Shown one piece after another: positions 52,141 through 60,802 of a stretch of DNA of 64,000 nucleotides (positions are counted from its first letter, which is position 1; each line of letters opens with the position of its first letter). The notes under the pieces were generated by a model. It was given only the letters and a program-made list of their open reading frames with translations. It searched no databases and was not told where the DNA came from. Source of the stretch: VKMB-3413 sp041027365 (GTDB lineage Bacteria; Pseudomonadota; Alphaproteobacteria; Rhizobiales; Rhizobiaceae); the NCBI RefSeq assembly GCF_041027365.1, contig NZ_JBFTEH010000006.1, positions 1 to 64,000 of the forward strand, read 5' to 3'. A program made the translations under genes and the position numbers.

Positions 52141-52586
52141 AAGGGATCGGCAGCCTCGCCTTCTTCCTGACCCTGACCGTCGGCGGCGGCGGCCTTCTCG
52201 GCCTCGTCGTCGAGACCGGCGGCTGGTTTGCCGCGCTGGACAAGCCGAGCTTCAACCCGCCGGACTTCGTCTTCGCGCCGGTCTGGGGGACTCTGTACCT
52301 GCTGATCGGCATCGCCGGCTGGCTGGTCTTCCGAACGGGCGACGCCGGCTCGCTGCGGCTCTGGTGGCTGCAGCTCGCGCTGAACTTTTGCTGGCCGCCG
52401 CTGTTCTTCGCCGCCCACGCGCTTCTCGGCGGCTTGCTGATCATCCTCGCCCTCTTCGCGGTGATCTGCGCCTTCATCCGCAGCGCCTGGAAGGGCCGCC
52501 GGGCCCCCGCCGCACTGTTCCTGCCCTATCTCGCCTGGACCGCCTCTGCGGCGCTTCTCAACGGCGCCATCTGGTGGTTGAACTGA
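52137..52586 (+). CDS. TspO/MBR-family membrane protein
   Basis: A 149-residue protein with five membrane helices. Family marks are DKPSFNPPDFVFAPVWGTLYLLIGIAGW (near residues 34-62), QLALNFCWPPLFF, and PYLAWTASAALLNGAIWWLN at the end. The conserved WxP and N-x-x-W residues line the porphyrin/cholesterol pocket in TspO. Bacterial TspO proteins bind tetrapyrroles and take part in stress and pigment control. It is translationally coupled to the rRNA methyltransferase, which looks like a genomic convenience rather than a pathway. Confidence 0.92.
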   Translation: MKGIGSLAFFLTLTVGGGGLLGLVVETGGWFAALDKPSFNPPDFVFAPVWGTLYLLIGIAGWLVFRTGDAGSLRLWWLQLALNFCWPPLFFAAHALLGGLLIILALFAVICAFIRSAWKGRRAPAALFLPYLAWTASAALLNGAIWWLN

Positions 52587-52638
52587 GAGACGGCTGGAGC
52601 CGGCAGAGCGCCGGCTCGCCGTCGCGAAAGAGGGCCGC

Positions 52639-53301
52639 ATGAGCGATTTCGACCCGTCCAAGCTCGACTGCACCGTGGAGCGGATCGGCGGCTGGTCCGT
52701 CCTTTTCGTCATGGCGGCCGAGGCCGAATACGGCCCGCATCTGAAGAAACGGGTGCGCCCGCTGATGACCGGCGTCGGCCCGATCGAGGCGGCGCTCGGC
52801 ACCGGTGTCGCGCTGCATGCGCTGACGCTCGCCGGGCACCGGCCGGATCTCGTCGTCTCGCTCGGCTCGGCCGGCTCGCGCGAACTCGAACAGGGGGAGA
52901 TCTATCAGGTGTCGTCGGTCTCCTGGCGCGACATCGACGCCTCCCCGCTCGGCTTCACCAAGGGGGTGACGCCCTTTCTCGACCATCCCGTCGACACCGG
53001 ACTGCCGACGCCGATCCCGAGCCTGCCGACGGCGCGCCTGTCGACGGGGTCGGACATCGTCACCGGCCTCAAGTATCGCACGATCGACGCCGACATGGTC
53101 GACATGGAAACCTTCGCCGTGCTGCGCGCCTGCCAGCGCTTCCAGCTGCCGCTGATCGGCCTGCGCGGCATCTCCGACGGGGCGGCGGAGCTTCACCACT
53201 ACGACGACTGGACGACGCTGCTGCACGTCCTCGACGAGAAGCTGGCCGACGCCGTCGACCGGCTGGAGGTCGCGCTCGACAGCGGCCTCCTGACCGCCTG
53301 A
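52639..53301 (+). CDS. 5'-methylthioadenosine/S-adenosylhomocysteine nucleosidase-like protein
   Basis: A 220-residue member of the phosphorylase superfamily. GVGPIEAALGTG is the ribose/phosphate loop (near residue 45), VVSLGSAGSRELEQGEIYQV follows, the catalytic-type acid is in DMVDMETFAVLRAC (near 155), and RGISDGAAEL carries the Asp that protonates the base. The set fits MtnN-like nucleosidases that split MTA or SAH into adenine and a thioribose. The protein is short and lacks a few usual residues, so the substrate could be another nucleoside. It lies between tspO and guaA, both transcribed the same way. Confidence 0.82.
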   Translation: MSDFDPSKLDCTVERIGGWSVLFVMAAEAEYGPHLKKRVRPLMTGVGPIEAALGTGVALHALTLAGHRPDLVVSLGSAGSRELEQGEIYQVSSVSWRDIDASPLGFTKGVTPFLDHPVDTGLPTPIPSLPTARLSTGSDIVTGLKYRTIDADMVDMETFAVLRACQRFQLPLIGLRGISDGAAELHHYDDWTTLLHVLDEKLADAVDRLEVALDSGLLTA

Positions 53302-53379
53302 CGCCCGGCCCGCGCACCGCATGCCTCGCATGCGCAAAAATCGGTTTCCAGCGCGCGCCAATTTCACTATCAGTCCGCC

Positions 53380-54936
53380 ATGACAGCGCACCCCGACACC
53401 GTCCTCATCATCGACTTCGGCTCCCAGGTCACGCAGCTGATCGCACGGCGCGTGCGCGAGGCCGGGGTCTATTCCGAGATCGTCCCGTTCCAGTCCGCCG
53501 CGGAAGGCTTCCGCCGCCTGAAGCCGAAGGCGGTGATCCTGTCAGGATCGCCCGCCTCGGTGACCGAAGCGAACGCCCCGGCGGCACCGGCCGAGATCTT
53601 CACCGCCGGCCTCCCCGTCCTCGGCATCTGCTACGGCCAGCAGACCATGTGCGCCGGGCTCGGCGGCCATGTCGAAGGCGGGCTGCATCGCGAATTCGGC
53701 CGCGCCTTCATCGAGGTCCGCAAGGCCTCGCCCCTGTTCGACGGCGTCTGGGCGGAGGGCACGCGGCATCAGGTCTGGATGAGCCACGGCGACCGCGTGA
53801 CCGAACTGCCCGAAGGCTTCGAGATCGTCGCGACCTCGCCCGGCGCGCCCTTCGCGGCGATCGCCGACGAGGCGCGCCGGTTCTACGGCGTGCAGTTCCA
53901 TCCCGAGGTGATCCACACGCCGGACGGCGCGAAGCTCCTGTCGAACTTCGTCCACCGGATCGCCGGCCTGAAGGGCGACTGGACGATGGCCGCCTTCCGC
54001 GAGCAGGCGATCGCCGAGATCCGCGGCAAGGTCGGCGACGGCAAGGTGATCTGCGGCCTGTCCGGCGGCGTCGATTCCTCCGTCGCGGCCGTGCTGATCC
54101 ACGAGGCGATCGGCGACCAGCTGACCTGCATCTTCGTCGACCACGGCCTCCTGCGGATGAACGAGGCGGAAGAGGTCGTCGGCATGTTCCGCGACCACTA
54201 CAACATCCCGCTCGTCCACGTTCAGGCGCAGGACCTCTTCCTCGACGCGCTGGAGGGCGAGACCGACCCGGAGGTTAAGCGCAAGACCATCGGCCGGCTG
54301 TTCATCGAGACCTTCGAGGCCGAGGCCAAGAAGATCGGCGGCGCGGACTTCCTGGCGCAGGGCACGCTCTATCCCGACGTGATCGAGTCGGTGTCCTTCG
54401 CCGGCGGTCCGTCGGTGACGATCAAGTCGCACCACAATGTCGGCGGCCTGCCCGAGCGCATGAACATGAAGCTCGTCGAGCCCTTGCGCGAGCTGTTCAA
54501 GGACGAGGTGCGCGAACTCGGGCGCGAACTCGGCCTGCCGGAGCACTTCGTCGGTCGCCAGCCCTTCCCGGGGCCGGGCCTCGCCATCCGCTGCCCCGGC
54601 GGCATCACCCGCGACAAGCTGCGCATCCTGCGCGAGGCCGATGCGATCTATCTCGACGAGATCCGCAAGGCCGGGCTCTACGACGCGATCTGGCAGGCCT
54701 TCGCGGTGCTCCTGCCGGTGCAGACCGTCGGCGTGATGGGCGACGGGCGCACCTACGAATTCGTCTGTGCGCTGAGGGCCGTCACCTCCGTCGACGGCAT
54801 GACGGCGGACTTCTATCCCTTCGACATGGAATTCCTCGGCCAGGCGGCGACGCGGATCATCAACGAAGTCCGCGGCATCAACCGCGTCGTCTACGACGTC
54901 ACGTCGAAGCCGCCAGGCACCATCGAGTGGGAATGA
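53380..54936 (+). CDS. guaA: GMP synthase (glutamine-hydrolysing)
   Basis: A 518-residue enzyme that turns XMP into GMP. The class I glutamine amidotransferase domain has its nucleophile in LGICYGQQT (Cys near residue 86) and His/Glu in VQFHPEV (near 174-176). The ATP-pyrophosphatase domain begins LSGGVDSSVAA (near 227). The dimerisation domain ends with the typical YDVTSKPPGTIEWE. Length and all key residues are normal. No close ribosome site is obvious, but the family start is clear. Confidence 0.98.
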   Translation: MTAHPDTVLIIDFGSQVTQLIARRVREAGVYSEIVPFQSAAEGFRRLKPKAVILSGSPASVTEANAPAAPAEIFTAGLPVLGICYGQQTMCAGLGGHVEGGLHREFGRAFIEVRKASPLFDGVWAEGTRHQVWMSHGDRVTELPEGFEIVATSPGAPFAAIADEARRFYGVQFHPEVIHTPDGAKLLSNFVHRIAGLKGDWTMAAFREQAIAEIRGKVGDGKVICGLSGGVDSSVAAVLIHEAIGDQLTCIFVDHGLLRMNEAEEVVGMFRDHYNIPLVHVQAQDLFLDALEGETDPEVKRKTIGRLFIETFEAEAKKIGGADFLAQGTLYPDVIESVSFAGGPSVTIKSHHNVGGLPERMNMKLVEPLRELFKDEVRELGRELGLPEHFVGRQPFPGPGLAIRCPGGITRDKLRILREADAIYLDEIRKAGLYDAIWQAFAVLLPVQTVGVMGDGRTYEFVCALRAVTSVDGMTADFYPFDMEFLGQAATRIINEVRGINRVVYDVTSKPPGTIEWE

Positions 54937-55245
54937 TTCAGGCGCCGCCGAGAAATATCCGACGGCACCCAGGACGCGGCGCAAGGCTCGGAAAGCAGGA
55001 CTAAACTCGCCACAGCCTTTCGTGGACTATCGCCCGCACGTGTTGCGAGTGGCGGAGTGGGTGACGGACCTCCAAACCGTCCTGTCGATGCCGTGGCGTC
55101 TTCTGTCAGGCGCCCTGTGTCGAGGCCCTGGCACCCGTCTCGCCTCTTGCAGCTCGTTCGAAGAGGGCGTCTGCGCCGTCCTTGCATCTGCTTTTCGTCG
55201 CGCAGCCGGCGGCATGCGGCCGCGTCCATCGCGGCCACACCGAAC
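54937..55245. other. Intergenic stretch after guaA
   Basis: About 310 bases without a supported gene. GGCGGAGTGGGTGACGG and CTCCAAA at 55050-55080 recall a tRNA D-arm and Trp-type anticodon loop, but stems do not form, so no tRNA is called. Minus-strand frames here are antisense to the guaA end. Confidence 0.5.
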
Positions 55246-56151
55246 CTATGCCTTCACGCGCAGCCGGTTCACCAGAAGATCGCCGCCTAGGATCTTGTCC
55301 TTGAGAGCGGTGAGTTCGCCGACATCCCAGTTGGCGCTGAGATAGCGGCCTCTGGCCCAGTCGGCCCGGCCGGAGCAGAGCCAGACGGCGAAGCTTGCAG
55401 CCAGCTCGGGCTCGTCGACGAGATTGGCGTGCAGGCTTTCGGGCATGTTCATCCCAAGCGTTGTGGCGACGCCGCCCGGATGCATGGCGAAGCATTTGAC
55501 ACCGTCTTCGCCGTGATCGACGTTGACGAATTCGCACAGACGATTGATCGCGTGCTTCGAGGTCTGGTAGTCGGACGCCGTCGGCGTCAGCAACTGGGCG
55601 CCGACGGACGACAGCAGGATCAGATGCCCGCCGGCCGATCCCTCGGCGCTGCGCCTCTTGGCTGACTGGATGAGATGGGGAAGCGTGTAGCGGACGACGT
55701 GATAGGTGCCGCGGACGTTCACTTCCCAGCTTTGCCACCAGCTCTGCGGGTCCGACTCGCCGATTTTCGTCCAGCGGTCGAGATAACCGGCATTGGCATC
55801 CGCGGCGTCCATGCCGCCGAACTTCGCCACGCAGTCGGCGACCGCCGCTTCGACCTGCTTCGGGTCGGTGACGTCGCACACCGAATAGGCACACTGGGTC
55901 TGCGCATTGGCCTCCTCGACCCGCGCCCGGGTTTCTTCGAGGGCCTTGTCCGATCTTGCCATGAGATAGACCGCACGGGCTCCGGCCTGTGCGAAGGCGA
56001 CTGCGGTCGCTTGGCCGATCCCGCGCGAGGCGCCAGCAATGAAGATGACCTTGCCGGTCATGCTGCCCTTGAGCGAGGTCCGCGGATCAATGGCATCGTA
56101 GACGGTGTGATGTGCCGTGAGGTCGGGAAACTGGCGTTCGATCGAAGACAT
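55246..56151 (-). CDS. Short-chain dehydrogenase/reductase
   Basis: A 301-residue SDR. The cofactor loop is FIAGASRGIGQATAVAF (near residue 42), the NAG motif is reduced to ADANAGYLDRW, the catalytic Ser is in LILLSSVGAQ, and Tyr/Lys are in SDYQTSKHA (near 197-201). The ATG at 56151 has AGGAGA upstream. The 35 N-terminal residues before the Rossmann fold are longer than usual. The LysR gene at 56312 lies upstream in the same direction. Substrate unknown. Confidence 0.9.
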   Translation of the reverse strand: MSSIERQFPDLTAHHTVYDAIDPRTSLKGSMTGKVIFIAGASRGIGQATAVAFAQAGARAVYLMARSDKALEETRARVEEANAQTQCAYSVCDVTDPKQVEAAVADCVAKFGGMDAADANAGYLDRWTKIGESDPQSWWQSWEVNVRGTYHVVRYTLPHLIQSAKRRSAEGSAGGHLILLSSVGAQLLTPTASDYQTSKHAINRLCEFVNVDHGEDGVKCFAMHPGGVATTLGMNMPESLHANLVDEPELAASFAVWLCSGRADWARGRYLSANWDVGELTALKDKILGGDLLVNRLRVKA

Positions 56152-56311
56152 CGGATGCTTCTCCTGACTGGTAGCCCGCGCGCATACGATAGGCACTCGT
56201 GAAAGAGCCTCTCTGATGAGGGAGCCATTTCCGGCGAAATTCCCGCGCCGGCCTGCCGGGGCAGGTCCTGAGGTCAGATAAGTTGCCGGCATCCGCGATC
56301 AACGCGGCGCC

Positions 56312-57235
56312 TTATGATCCGGGTTTCCCGGCAATGTCCCAAGGTGGGGTCTTGCCGAGTTGCACGGTCAGATGATCCAGGAAGCGCCGAAGCTTCAGGG
56401 AGGCGTGGCGTCGGCTCGGGTAGACGGCGTGGATCGCCAGGTCCGACGTCTTATGATCCTCAAGAAGTGCGACCAGCGTTCCACCGGCAAGAGACGGCCC
56501 GAACACGAAACCCGGGCCGTAAGCGACGCCGGCTCCGGTCAACGCTGCAGAGAGCAGCATCTGCATGTTGTTGGACGCAAGTCGGACGGGCCCGTCGATG
56601 GCGTGCGCTTGTCCGGCGGGATCGGTCAGATTCCAGTCTCCGGGGGAAACGGCGTCGGTGAAGACCAGTCTTGGCGCCCGGCGCAGGTCATCGGCCGTTC
56701 GCGGTGAGCCGTGCCGTTCCAGGAACGAGGGGGCCGCGCAATAGACCATCCGGCACGGAGCGAGACGCCTGGCGACCAGGTCGGAATCCTGAAGACGGCC
56801 GATGCGGATCGCCAGATCGACCCCCTCCGACAGAAGATCGATGTAGCGGTCGCTCAGCAAGGTGTCGATCGTCACGTCCGGATGAGCCTCGAGGAAGCTC
56901 GCGATCACCGGGCCGAGATGCATGGCGCCGAAGGTCGTCGGAGCGGCGACCCGCAAGAGCCCCTTGACGCTCGCCTGAGCCTCCTGCGCCTCGGCATTGG
57001 CGTCCTCTACGGCTTCGAGGATCTGCCTGCAGCGTGCGTAATAGGCGTTCCCTACCTCGGTCAGCGTCAGCATCCGCGTGCTTCGCTGCAGCAGCCGCGC
57101 CTGCAAGTCCTCCTCGATCGCCGAAACGTGTTTCCCCGCCATGGACGGCGAAAGCCCGAAGCGCCGTGCGGCGCCGACGAGACTGCCCTCCTCCACGGCC
57201 GCAACGAACACCGCCATGCTGGTCAACCGGTCCAT
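56312..57235 (-). CDS. LysR-family transcriptional regulator
   Basis: A 307-residue regulator. The N terminus MDRLTSMAVFVAAVEEGSLVGAARRFGLSPSM is the usual winged helix of the CrgA-like group. The effector domain has TFGAMHLGPVIASFLE and VDLAIRIGRLQDSDLVARRLAPC. ATG 57235 is preferred; a GTG four codons upstream is possible. It faces the alpha/beta hydrolase gene at 57363 across a region with a clean inverted repeat (57260), and probably regulates that gene, itself or the SDR downstream. Confidence 0.9.
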   Translation of the reverse strand: MDRLTSMAVFVAAVEEGSLVGAARRFGLSPSMAGKHVSAIEEDLQARLLQRSTRMLTLTEVGNAYYARCRQILEAVEDANAEAQEAQASVKGLLRVAAPTTFGAMHLGPVIASFLEAHPDVTIDTLLSDRYIDLLSEGVDLAIRIGRLQDSDLVARRLAPCRMVYCAAPSFLERHGSPRTADDLRRAPRLVFTDAVSPGDWNLTDPAGQAHAIDGPVRLASNNMQMLLSAALTGAGVAYGPGFVFGPSLAGGTLVALLEDHKTSDLAIHAVYPSRRHASLKLRRFLDHLTVQLGKTPPWDIAGKPGS

Positions 57236-57259
57236 CCGCCGCCCCACTCGATAACATCG

Positions 57260-57276
57260 CTATCAGATGATGATAG
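57260..57276. promoter_or_regulatory. LysR-type operator candidate
   Basis: CTATCA-GATGA-TGATAG, a perfect 6-bp inverted repeat with 5-bp spacer, lies 24 bp from the LysR start and 86 bp from the hydrolase start. It contains the T-N-A dyad expected for LysR proteins. Confidence 0.55.
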
Positions 57277-57362
57277 TCCACAGCGGATTATATCCCGATG
57301 CGACCGACCGTAAATCCCGTTGCGTCGGCTGCCAGGGCCGGCTGCAAACGAGAGGCAGGCAG

Positions 57363-58142
57363 ATGAAAATCGCATCGAATGGAATGTCCCTTCACGTCGA
57401 CGAGCAGGGCGCGGGCGAATTGTCGCTGGTCTTCCTGCACTACTGGGGCGGCTCGTCCCGCACGTGGCGGCTGGTGACGGCCGAGCTCGCGCCGCGCTTT
57501 CACACGATCGCCATCGACCACCGCGGCTGGGGGCAATCCGAAGCGCCCGGTGCCGGCTATGCGCTGGCGGATCTGGCGGCGGACGCCGAGGGCGTGATCG
57601 CGGCGCTCGATCTGCCCCGCTACGTCCTGGTCGGCCATTCCATGGGCGGCAAGGTCGCCCAACTGATGGCGTCGCGCCGGCCGGCAGGTCTCGCGGGCCT
57701 CGTCCTCGTCGCGCCGTCTCCGCCCACTCCGATGGCCCTCCCCGCGGCGGCGCGCGAGATGATGACCGGCGCCTATGACAGCCGCGCAACCGTCGAGGCA
57801 ACGCTCGACAACGTGCTGACGGCGAAGCCGCTCGCGGGCGAAATCCGCGAGCAGGTCATCGAGGACAGCCTGAAAGGCGCGCCGCCCGCAAAGCTGGCCT
57901 GGCCGCTCGCGACAAGCCAGGAGGACATTACCGCAGAGGTCGGCAACATCGACGTCCCGACTCTCGTGATCGCCGGCGAGTTGGACCAGGTCGATGCGCC
58001 GGATGTGCTCAGGGCCGAGCTGTTGCCCCGCCTGTCCGGCGCCACGATGCATGTGCTGCCCGGAACCGGGCATCTGTCGATGCTGGAATCGCCCGAGGAA
58101 CTCGCCGCGCTGATCCACGGTTTCTGCGAGCGGCTCGCTTAG
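57363..58142 (+). CDS. Alpha/beta-fold hydrolase
   Basis: A 259-residue soluble hydrolase. The oxyanion segment is VFLHYWGGSSRTW (HYWG in place of HGxx, near residue 27), the nucleophile elbow is VLVGHSMGGKVAQ (Ser near 97), the acid is in LVIAGELDQVDAP, and the final His is in LPGTGHLSMLE. This resembles C-C or ester hydrolases and haloperoxidase-like proteins, and the substrate is open. ATG 57363 follows GAGAGGCAGG. It is divergent from a LysR gene that likely controls it. Confidence 0.88.
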   Translation: MKIASNGMSLHVDEQGAGELSLVFLHYWGGSSRTWRLVTAELAPRFHTIAIDHRGWGQSEAPGAGYALADLAADAEGVIAALDLPRYVLVGHSMGGKVAQLMASRRPAGLAGLVLVAPSPPTPMALPAAAREMMTGAYDSRATVEATLDNVLTAKPLAGEIREQVIEDSLKGAPPAKLAWPLATSQEDITAEVGNIDVPTLVIAGELDQVDAPDVLRAELLPRLSGATMHVLPGTGHLSMLESPEELAALIHGFCERLA

Positions 58143-58345
58143 CGGGACAGGTGGATGCGCACCAGGGATCGCTAAACTGACTCTCCCGATATTGCCGCCG
58201 GCCGCGGGCTCGATCCCTGCAACCCGCGAATGCCTTTCCCCGTGCGGGGCGCGCAGCTCTCGGCCGGCATCGGCGGCGCGCAGAGCACCATGGAGCGAAG
58301 TCTACGTGTTGCGTGTGAACGGCATGGCTCCGGCCTGCCGACACC

Positions 58346-59254
58346 TCAGCCGAGTTCGGCGCTCCGGCGATGAAGGCGCACATGATCGACCAGGGCGCGC
58401 AGTTTGGGCGCGAGGTTGCGGCGATCAGGAAAGTACAGATAGAAGCCCGGAAAAGGCGGACAGAAGTCCTCCAGCATCGCGACCAGTTCGCCGCGCTCGA
58501 GATACGGCCGGAAGGTATCTTCCACGCCGAACGTCAGGCCCCCGCCGGCGACGGCGGAGCGGACCATCACCCACATGTCGTTGGTCGTCACCTGAGGGCG
58601 AACGTCGACGTCAAAGTCGCGGCCGTTTTCCGTGAAGTCCCAGCGATAGGGAACCACCTCCGGCGCAGGCCGCCACCCGATGCACCGGTGGTGGATCAGA
58701 TCGCGCGGATGCGCCGGTGCACCGAGCCTGGCCACATAAGACGGAGCACCGACCACCATCTGCCGCTGATCGCCGGAAATCGGCACCGCGATGACGTCTT
58801 GCGCCAACACCTCGCCGAGACGCACACCGGCGTCGAAGCCACGGGCGACGATGTCGAATTCCTCGTCCGTGACGGTCACGTCCATCTGGACCCCCGGGAA
58901 CTGCTCGGCAAAGCTGGCGATGAGGGGGCCCGACAAGAAGCATTCGGCGATCGACGACACCGCGAGGCGCAGCAGCCCGGTCGGACGCGCTTCGCGATCG
59001 CTTGCTGCTTCGATGGCCGCGGTGACCTCGCCAACCGCCGGCGCGACTCGGTCGTAAAGTTCGCGGCCGGCTTCCGTGAGGCTGACGCTCCGCGTCGTCC
59101 GAAGCACGAGCGCGGTTCCCAGCCGGTTCTCCAGGGCGCGGATCGACTGGCTGACCGCGGAACGCGTCACGCCGATCCTTTCGGCCGCGGCGCGGAAATT
59201 CTGTGTCTCGGCGACGGCCAGAAACGCCGGTATGCCCGAAAGGTCTGTGCTCAT
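58346..59254 (-). CDS. LysR-family transcriptional regulator
   Basis: A 302-residue regulator. The helix-turn-helix reads AVAETQNFRAAAERIGVTRSAVSQSIRALE, and the effector domain includes SSIAECFLSGPLIASF and FDAGVRLGEVLAQDVIAVPI. It resembles regulators that flank oxidoreductases. Only 11 bp upstream of its start is a perfect inverted repeat (59266), suited to autoregulation. The divergent neighbour is a periplasmic-binding-like protein gene at 59529. Confidence 0.9.
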   Translation of the reverse strand: MSTDLSGIPAFLAVAETQNFRAAAERIGVTRSAVSQSIRALENRLGTALVLRTTRSVSLTEAGRELYDRVAPAVGEVTAAIEAASDREARPTGLLRLAVSSIAECFLSGPLIASFAEQFPGVQMDVTVTDEEFDIVARGFDAGVRLGEVLAQDVIAVPISGDQRQMVVGAPSYVARLGAPAHPRDLIHHRCIGWRPAPEVVPYRWDFTENGRDFDVDVRPQVTTNDMWVMVRSAVAGGGLTFGVEDTFRPYLERGELVAMLEDFCPPFPGFYLYFPDRRNLAPKLRALVDHVRLHRRSAELG

Positions 59255-59265
59255 TGGTTAGGAAA

Positions 59266-59284
59266 GCTTACCGCCGAGGTAAGC
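59266..59284. promoter_or_regulatory. LysR-type operator candidate
   Basis: GCTTACC-GCCGA-GGTAAGC, a perfect 7-bp inverted repeat with 5-bp spacer, starts 12 bp upstream of the LysR start codon. The layout (5-bp centre, T...A dyad) matches the one at 57260. Confidence 0.6.
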
Positions 59285-59528
59285 GGCGGGCAAATTGTTT
59301 TTCCAATGCTCCTGGCCCATCTCGGTCGTGACACGCCCGCCGTTTCCTCGACCGTCCCATGATCCGGCAGATCATGTCCGGCGACGCCGTGGTCGAGCCC
59401 CGCGCCGAAAGCCGGGAAGGACCGCGGCCATGCCAGAACCGGACGCAACCGACAGTTCGTACGCCGGCCTTCAACGAGACGGTCGACTGGCGCGCCCCAG
59501 CGAAATCAAACGAAAAGGAACCGCAGCG

Positions 59529-60632
59529 ATGACTGACAATCCGATCCGCATCGGCCTTTGCACCGACCTCTCCGGCCCGTATGAAAACGTCGACGGCAAC
59601 GCCGGCGCCGAAGCCATCCGCATGGCCATCGAGGAGATCAACGGCACGGCCGCCGGACGCCCCGCCGAGCTTGTGCTCGGCGATCACCACAATGACGAGC
59701 GTGAGGCCGCGTCGATTGCTCGCCGCTGGTACGCCGATGACGGCGTCGACATGGTGATCAGCGGCGTCAATTCGGACACGAGTCTCGCCATGACCGCCGT
59801 CGCGGCCGATGAGGGGAAGCCGATCTTCGTCGTCGGCGCCGGGACCTCGGTCCAGACGCGCGAGCGCGCCGCTCCCCCGGTCATCCAGTATGCCTACAGC
59901 ACCGTCGCTCTCGCCACGGTGCCGGCCATCGGACTCGTCCGGGACGGCCTGAAACGCTGGTTCTTCGTCACCGCCGACTACCCGTTCGGCCGCGAATTGG
60001 AGGAGCATGGCACCGCCGCGATCGATGCCGCCGGCGGGAGGGTCGTGGGCTCGGTCAAGAACCCCCACGGCGCCGACGACTTCACCCCGTTTCTCGAAAA
60101 GGCCCGCGACAGCGGAGCCGAGGTGCTGGGCCTCGCCAATGGCCATGCCGAGCTCCTCAAGGCGATGGCGGCGATGGAGACGCTCGGCCTCGGCGACCGC
60201 ATGAAGCTTGTCGGGCTGCTCACCTTCGTGGATGACATCCATCACATGGGCCTCGAGAAGGCGCAGGGGCTCTATCTCGCCGACAGCTGGTACTGGACTC
60301 GCGACGACGATACCCGCCGCTGGTCGGAGCGTTTCCACGAACGGCGGCAGCGCATGCCGTCCTCACTGCAGGCCGCCGACTATTCGGCCGCTCTCCAGTT
60401 CATGAAGGCGGTGGAGGCGGTCGGCGGTACCGATCCGGAAGCGGTCATCCGGCACCTGCGCGCAGCCACCCTGAACGACATGTATGTCAGGAACGGGCGG
60501 ATCCGGGACGACGGAACGATGCTGCACGACATCCACCTGCTGCGCGTGAAGACGCCGGACGCATCCGAAGGCGAGTGGGACGTCTACGAGCACGTCGCGA
60601 CGGTTCCCGGTCCCGAGGCGTTCCCCCATTGA
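59529..60632 (+). CDS. Periplasmic-binding-protein-like receptor (family 6) without signal peptide
   Basis: A 367-residue protein of the Leu/Ile/Val-binding type I fold: IRIGLCTDLSGPYENVDGNAGAEAIRMAI at the start, LVLGDHHNDEREAASIARRWYADDGVDMVISG, and KRWFFVTADYPFGRELEEHG mid-protein. ATG 59529 has AAAAGGAA about 9 nt upstream and starts directly at the first strand, so there is no secretion signal. The in-frame upstream sequence is charged and not signal-like. No permease or ATPase genes are nearby. It may be a cytoplasmic sensor (as AmiC is) or have lost export. Confidence 0.82.
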   Translation: MTDNPIRIGLCTDLSGPYENVDGNAGAEAIRMAIEEINGTAAGRPAELVLGDHHNDEREAASIARRWYADDGVDMVISGVNSDTSLAMTAVAADEGKPIFVVGAGTSVQTRERAAPPVIQYAYSTVALATVPAIGLVRDGLKRWFFVTADYPFGRELEEHGTAAIDAAGGRVVGSVKNPHGADDFTPFLEKARDSGAEVLGLANGHAELLKAMAAMETLGLGDRMKLVGLLTFVDDIHHMGLEKAQGLYLADSWYWTRDDDTRRWSERFHERRQRMPSSLQAADYSAALQFMKAVEAVGGTDPEAVIRHLRAATLNDMYVRNGRIRDDGTMLHDIHLLRVKTPDASEGEWDVYEHVATVPGPEAFPH

Positions 60633-60802
60633 CCGCGGGACCCGCTGGCGGCCGCTCGGACGCCGGCGGGTCCGCCTGATCGCGTCCTGTCGTTTTCGCA
60701 ATAGCCGCCCGACGATGTATCGTCGGTTGTCGAGCCTTGCGCTTCAATGCAAAGCGGCGGTCGAAGGATCGGCCGGCGGAGAGTGGGGATCTTCGCCCTC
60801 GA

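Noticed and set aside
55045..55090. tRNA-like sequence (GGCGGAGTGGGTGACGG and CTCCAAA)
   Set aside because: The anticodon stem would leave a 9-nt loop, and no acceptor or T stem can be formed.
54891..55238. Minus-strand frame ending in SMVPGGFDVTS
   Set aside because: It is the antisense of the conserved guaA 3' end, which gives this frame in many genomes.
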